DNA from: Desulfothermus sp964427155
Lineage (GTDB): Bacteria; Desulfobacterota; Desulfovibrionia; Desulfovibrionales; Desulfothermaceae
Assembly: GCA_964427155.1 (NCBI GenBank)
Contig: CAYRSC010000004.1
Coordinates: 124,001-188,000 of the forward strand
Reading direction: 5' to 3'
Length of the DNA stretch: 64,000 nucleotides
Positions within the stretch are counted from its first letter, which is position 1; each line of letters begins with the position of its first letter. Below, piece after piece: positions 62,510 through 64,000 of the stretch. Both the position numbers and the translations under genes were made by a program. The notes under the pieces were generated by a model that saw nothing but the letters and a program-made list of their open reading frames with translations, was not told the DNA's origin and ran no database searches.

Positions 62510-64000
62510 ATGACGATTAGAGGACGGCTGGGGATTGCAATGTGCAGTATATTTTGCATCTCTGTGGTTCTTGCATGTAGCATCCTTGTGGTAACCCACA
62601 AACAAAAAAGTGATGCCCTGGTTATAAACCTGGCAGGAAGGCAGAGGATGCTCACCCAGAAGATGACAAAGGAGGTCCTGGGACTGGTCTATTATAAAAG
62701 ACTTACAGGAAAGAGGGAGAAGGCCATAGATGAGTCTCTCACAAAGAGCATCAGGCTCTTTCATGAGACATTGGTGGCCCTCACCTCCTCGGGATATGCC
62801 CCCACCACCCTGGACCCTGATGGTCCCAAACAGTGGATACCCGCCTCCCAGGGAAAGGCCCTTGTTCAGCTAAAGAAGGTAAGAAAGATGTGGGAGCCTT
62901 TTAAAAAGCACCTGGAAGAGGCCCAGAAGGATATGTCTCACGCGGCAATAACCTATGTACTAAAGAACAATATGCCCCTGCTCAAGGAGATGAACAAGGC
63001 AGTGGGTCTGCTACAGAACCAATCTGATATGAGGGTACACCTGCTGAATATAATAAGCATCATAGGTATAATTGTTGGACTTATAATTATAGCCTTTGTA
63101 TGGTGGTGGATAAACAGATCCATAATAGGACCCATTACATCTCTGGTAAATTTTGCCCAGGATGTTACATCCCAGTATTCCAGTGAATATAATGGGACTC
63201 TAACAGGAGGAGACTCTAATAACGAATTAAAACTCCTTGAAAATGCCCTCCACAGCATGGTTCAAAAACTGAAACAGGAAATAGAAAATGCCCATGAGAT
63301 GTCGGCCCAGAGTGAGGCAATGGCAAGGGAGGCAAAGGAGGCCAAAAAGAGGGCAGAGGAGGCCATGAAAAGGGCTGTGGAGAATGAGAAGGCCCTGCGA
63401 GTGGTGGCCAGTGAGATAGATGGAGTAGCAGAAAAGATAGTTCATTCTTCAGAAGAATTATCTCAGCAGGCAGATCATGTAGCCGAAGGGGCAGAGATGC
63501 AGAAACAAAGGACAGTAGAGACTGCCACTGCCATGGAAGAGATGAATGCCACGGTACTTGAAGTGGCCAAGAATGCATCTGAGGCTGCAGAAAGTGCAGA
63601 AGAGGCAAAGAGACGTGCAGAAAAGGGGGCAATGGTAGTGGATGAGGCAGTTGGAGCAATAAATGAGATAAATATCCTCACGGAAAAATTAAAGGAGAAT
63701 ATGCAGATATTACAAGAAAAGGCCAACAGTATATCTGAGGTAATGAACGTGATTTCAGATATAGCGGATCAGACAAATCTTCTTGCCCTAAATGCCGCCA
63801 TTGAGGCCGCCAGGGCTGGTGAGGCAGGAAGGGGTTTTGCAGTGGTGGCAGATGAGGTGAGAAAACTGGCAGAAAAGACCATGATGGCCACAAAGGAGGT
63901 GGGAGAGGCCATAAAATCCATCCAGGAAGAGGTGAGCAGGGACGTGGAGGAGATGAATAATGTGGCAGAATCTGTGGCAAAGGGTACTGAGCTCTCCAGG
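62510..64000 (+). CDS. methyl-accepting chemotaxis protein with PilJ-type sensor, 3' partial
   Basis: The frame starts at the ATG at 62510 after AGAGGAGGGAG and stays open for 497 codons to the window edge. After a first membrane helix (SIFCISVVLACSILVV), NLAGRQRMLTQKM at about 44-56 marks a PilJ/NarX-like periplasmic sensor. A second helix at about 185-203 (IIGIIVGLIIIAFVWWW) is followed by a HAMP-like and coiled-coil part, then the signalling tip DIADQTNLLALNAAIEAARA. The signalling half is a near copy of the receptor at 19942-22236 but has no H-NOX or hemerythrin up to the cut. Confidence 0.88.
   Translation, partial: MTIRGRLGIAMCSIFCISVVLACSILVVTHKQKSDALVINLAGRQRMLTQKMTKEVLGLVYYKRLTGKREKAIDESLTKSIRLFHETLVALTSSGYAPTTLDPDGPKQWIPASQGKALVQLKKVRKMWEPFKKHLEEAQKDMSHAAITYVLKNNMPLLKEMNKAVGLLQNQSDMRVHLLNIISIIGIIVGLIIIAFVWWWINRSIIGPITSLVNFAQDVTSQYSSEYNGTLTGGDSNNELKLLENALHSMVQKLKQEIENAHEMSAQSEAMAREAKEAKKRAEEAMKRAVENEKALRVVASEIDGVAEKIVHSSEELSQQADHVAEGAEMQKQRTVETATAMEEMNATVLEVAKNASEAAESAEEAKRRAEKGAMVVDEAVGAINEINILTEKLKENMQILQEKANSISEVMNVISDIADQTNLLALNAAIEAARAGEAGRGFAVVADEVRKLAEKTMMATKEVGEAIKSIQEEVSRDVEEMNNVAESVAKGTELSR

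Noticed and set aside
1..64000. CRISPR arrays, prophage or defence islands
   Set aside because: No spaced direct repeats, integrase, phage structural or cas genes were seen; the content is chromosomal core apart from one transposase remnant.

Overview
The window is a gene-dense chromosome segment with G+C a little under half, short spacers and many ATGA- or TAATG-type overlaps. Ile and Arg are mostly ATA and AGG/AGA, a bias common in thermophiles. The gene set (two envelope HflKC genes, an FlhF/FlhG-controlled flagellum, an ADP-forming acyl-CoA synthetase, ThyX, a split-type AICAR transformylase, H-NOX and hemerythrin sensing, LarE, a CbiR-like enzyme) fits a motile Gram-negative anaerobe of the deltaproteobacterial/Desulfobacterota type, perhaps thermophilic. 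This placement is inferred from gene content; no rRNA is present.

Layout. 1-533 (-): start of an AzlC-type permease and a 54-residue membrane protein. 649-6154 (+): PiT phosphate transporter with its PhoU-like partner, an HD protein, then rplU-rpmA-obgE-proB. 6179-10259 (-): rlmE, a YebC-family gene, ruvC-ruvA-ruvB and thyX in one run. 10391-10463: tRNA-Ala(CGC). 10575-13743: a geranylgeranyl-reductase-like flavoprotein, divergent from larE and a DUF362 ferredoxin-like gene, across a strikingly symmetric spacer. 13801-14012: remnant of an IS5-type transposase. 14067-19834: a four-gene acyl-CoA operon (enoyl-CoA hydratase, coiled-coil protein, ADP-forming acyl-CoA synthetase, radical SAM protein) facing a TetR regulator, with a perfect palindrome placed like an operator. 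19942-22236: an unusual chemoreceptor carrying both an H-NOX and a hemerythrin domain. 22259-24901 (-): DUF89 protein and a Maf-like flagellin glycosylation protein. 25067-41033 (+): a long co-directional run covering purine synthesis, RNA decay, phospholipid synthesis, molybdopterin, an EndoQ-UvrD fusion, CbiR-like, DHH phosphoesterase, polA, an aminotransferase, argC and an HDOD protein. 41323-44545: glyA (+) against hflK-hflC (-). 44706-59135 (-): flagellar operon fliR-flhB-flhA-flhF-flhG-fliA-fliL-three small genes-dusB-ispH-fliK-flgD-flgE, closed by an intrinsic terminator. 59270-64000: thiolase, PAP2 phosphatase, a second copy of the radical SAM family, and a truncated PilJ-type chemoreceptor.

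How it fits together. Motility is the main theme: export gate (FlhA/FlhB/FliR), placement and number control (FlhF/FlhG), late sigma factor (FliA), hook (FlgD/FlgE/FliK), a Maf-type glycosylation factor and two chemoreceptors. A second theme is acyl-CoA metabolism (hydratase, ADP-forming synthetase, thiolase), with a paralogous pair of radical SAM proteins beside both sets of genes. The rest is mostly housekeeping replication, repair and translation genes.

The best candidates for something new are the MCP/H-NOX/hemerythrin receptor, the EndoQ-helicase fusion, the acyl-CoA operon with its radical SAM and coiled-coil partners, the palindromic element upstream of larE, and a strongly AT-rich patch inside flhB.
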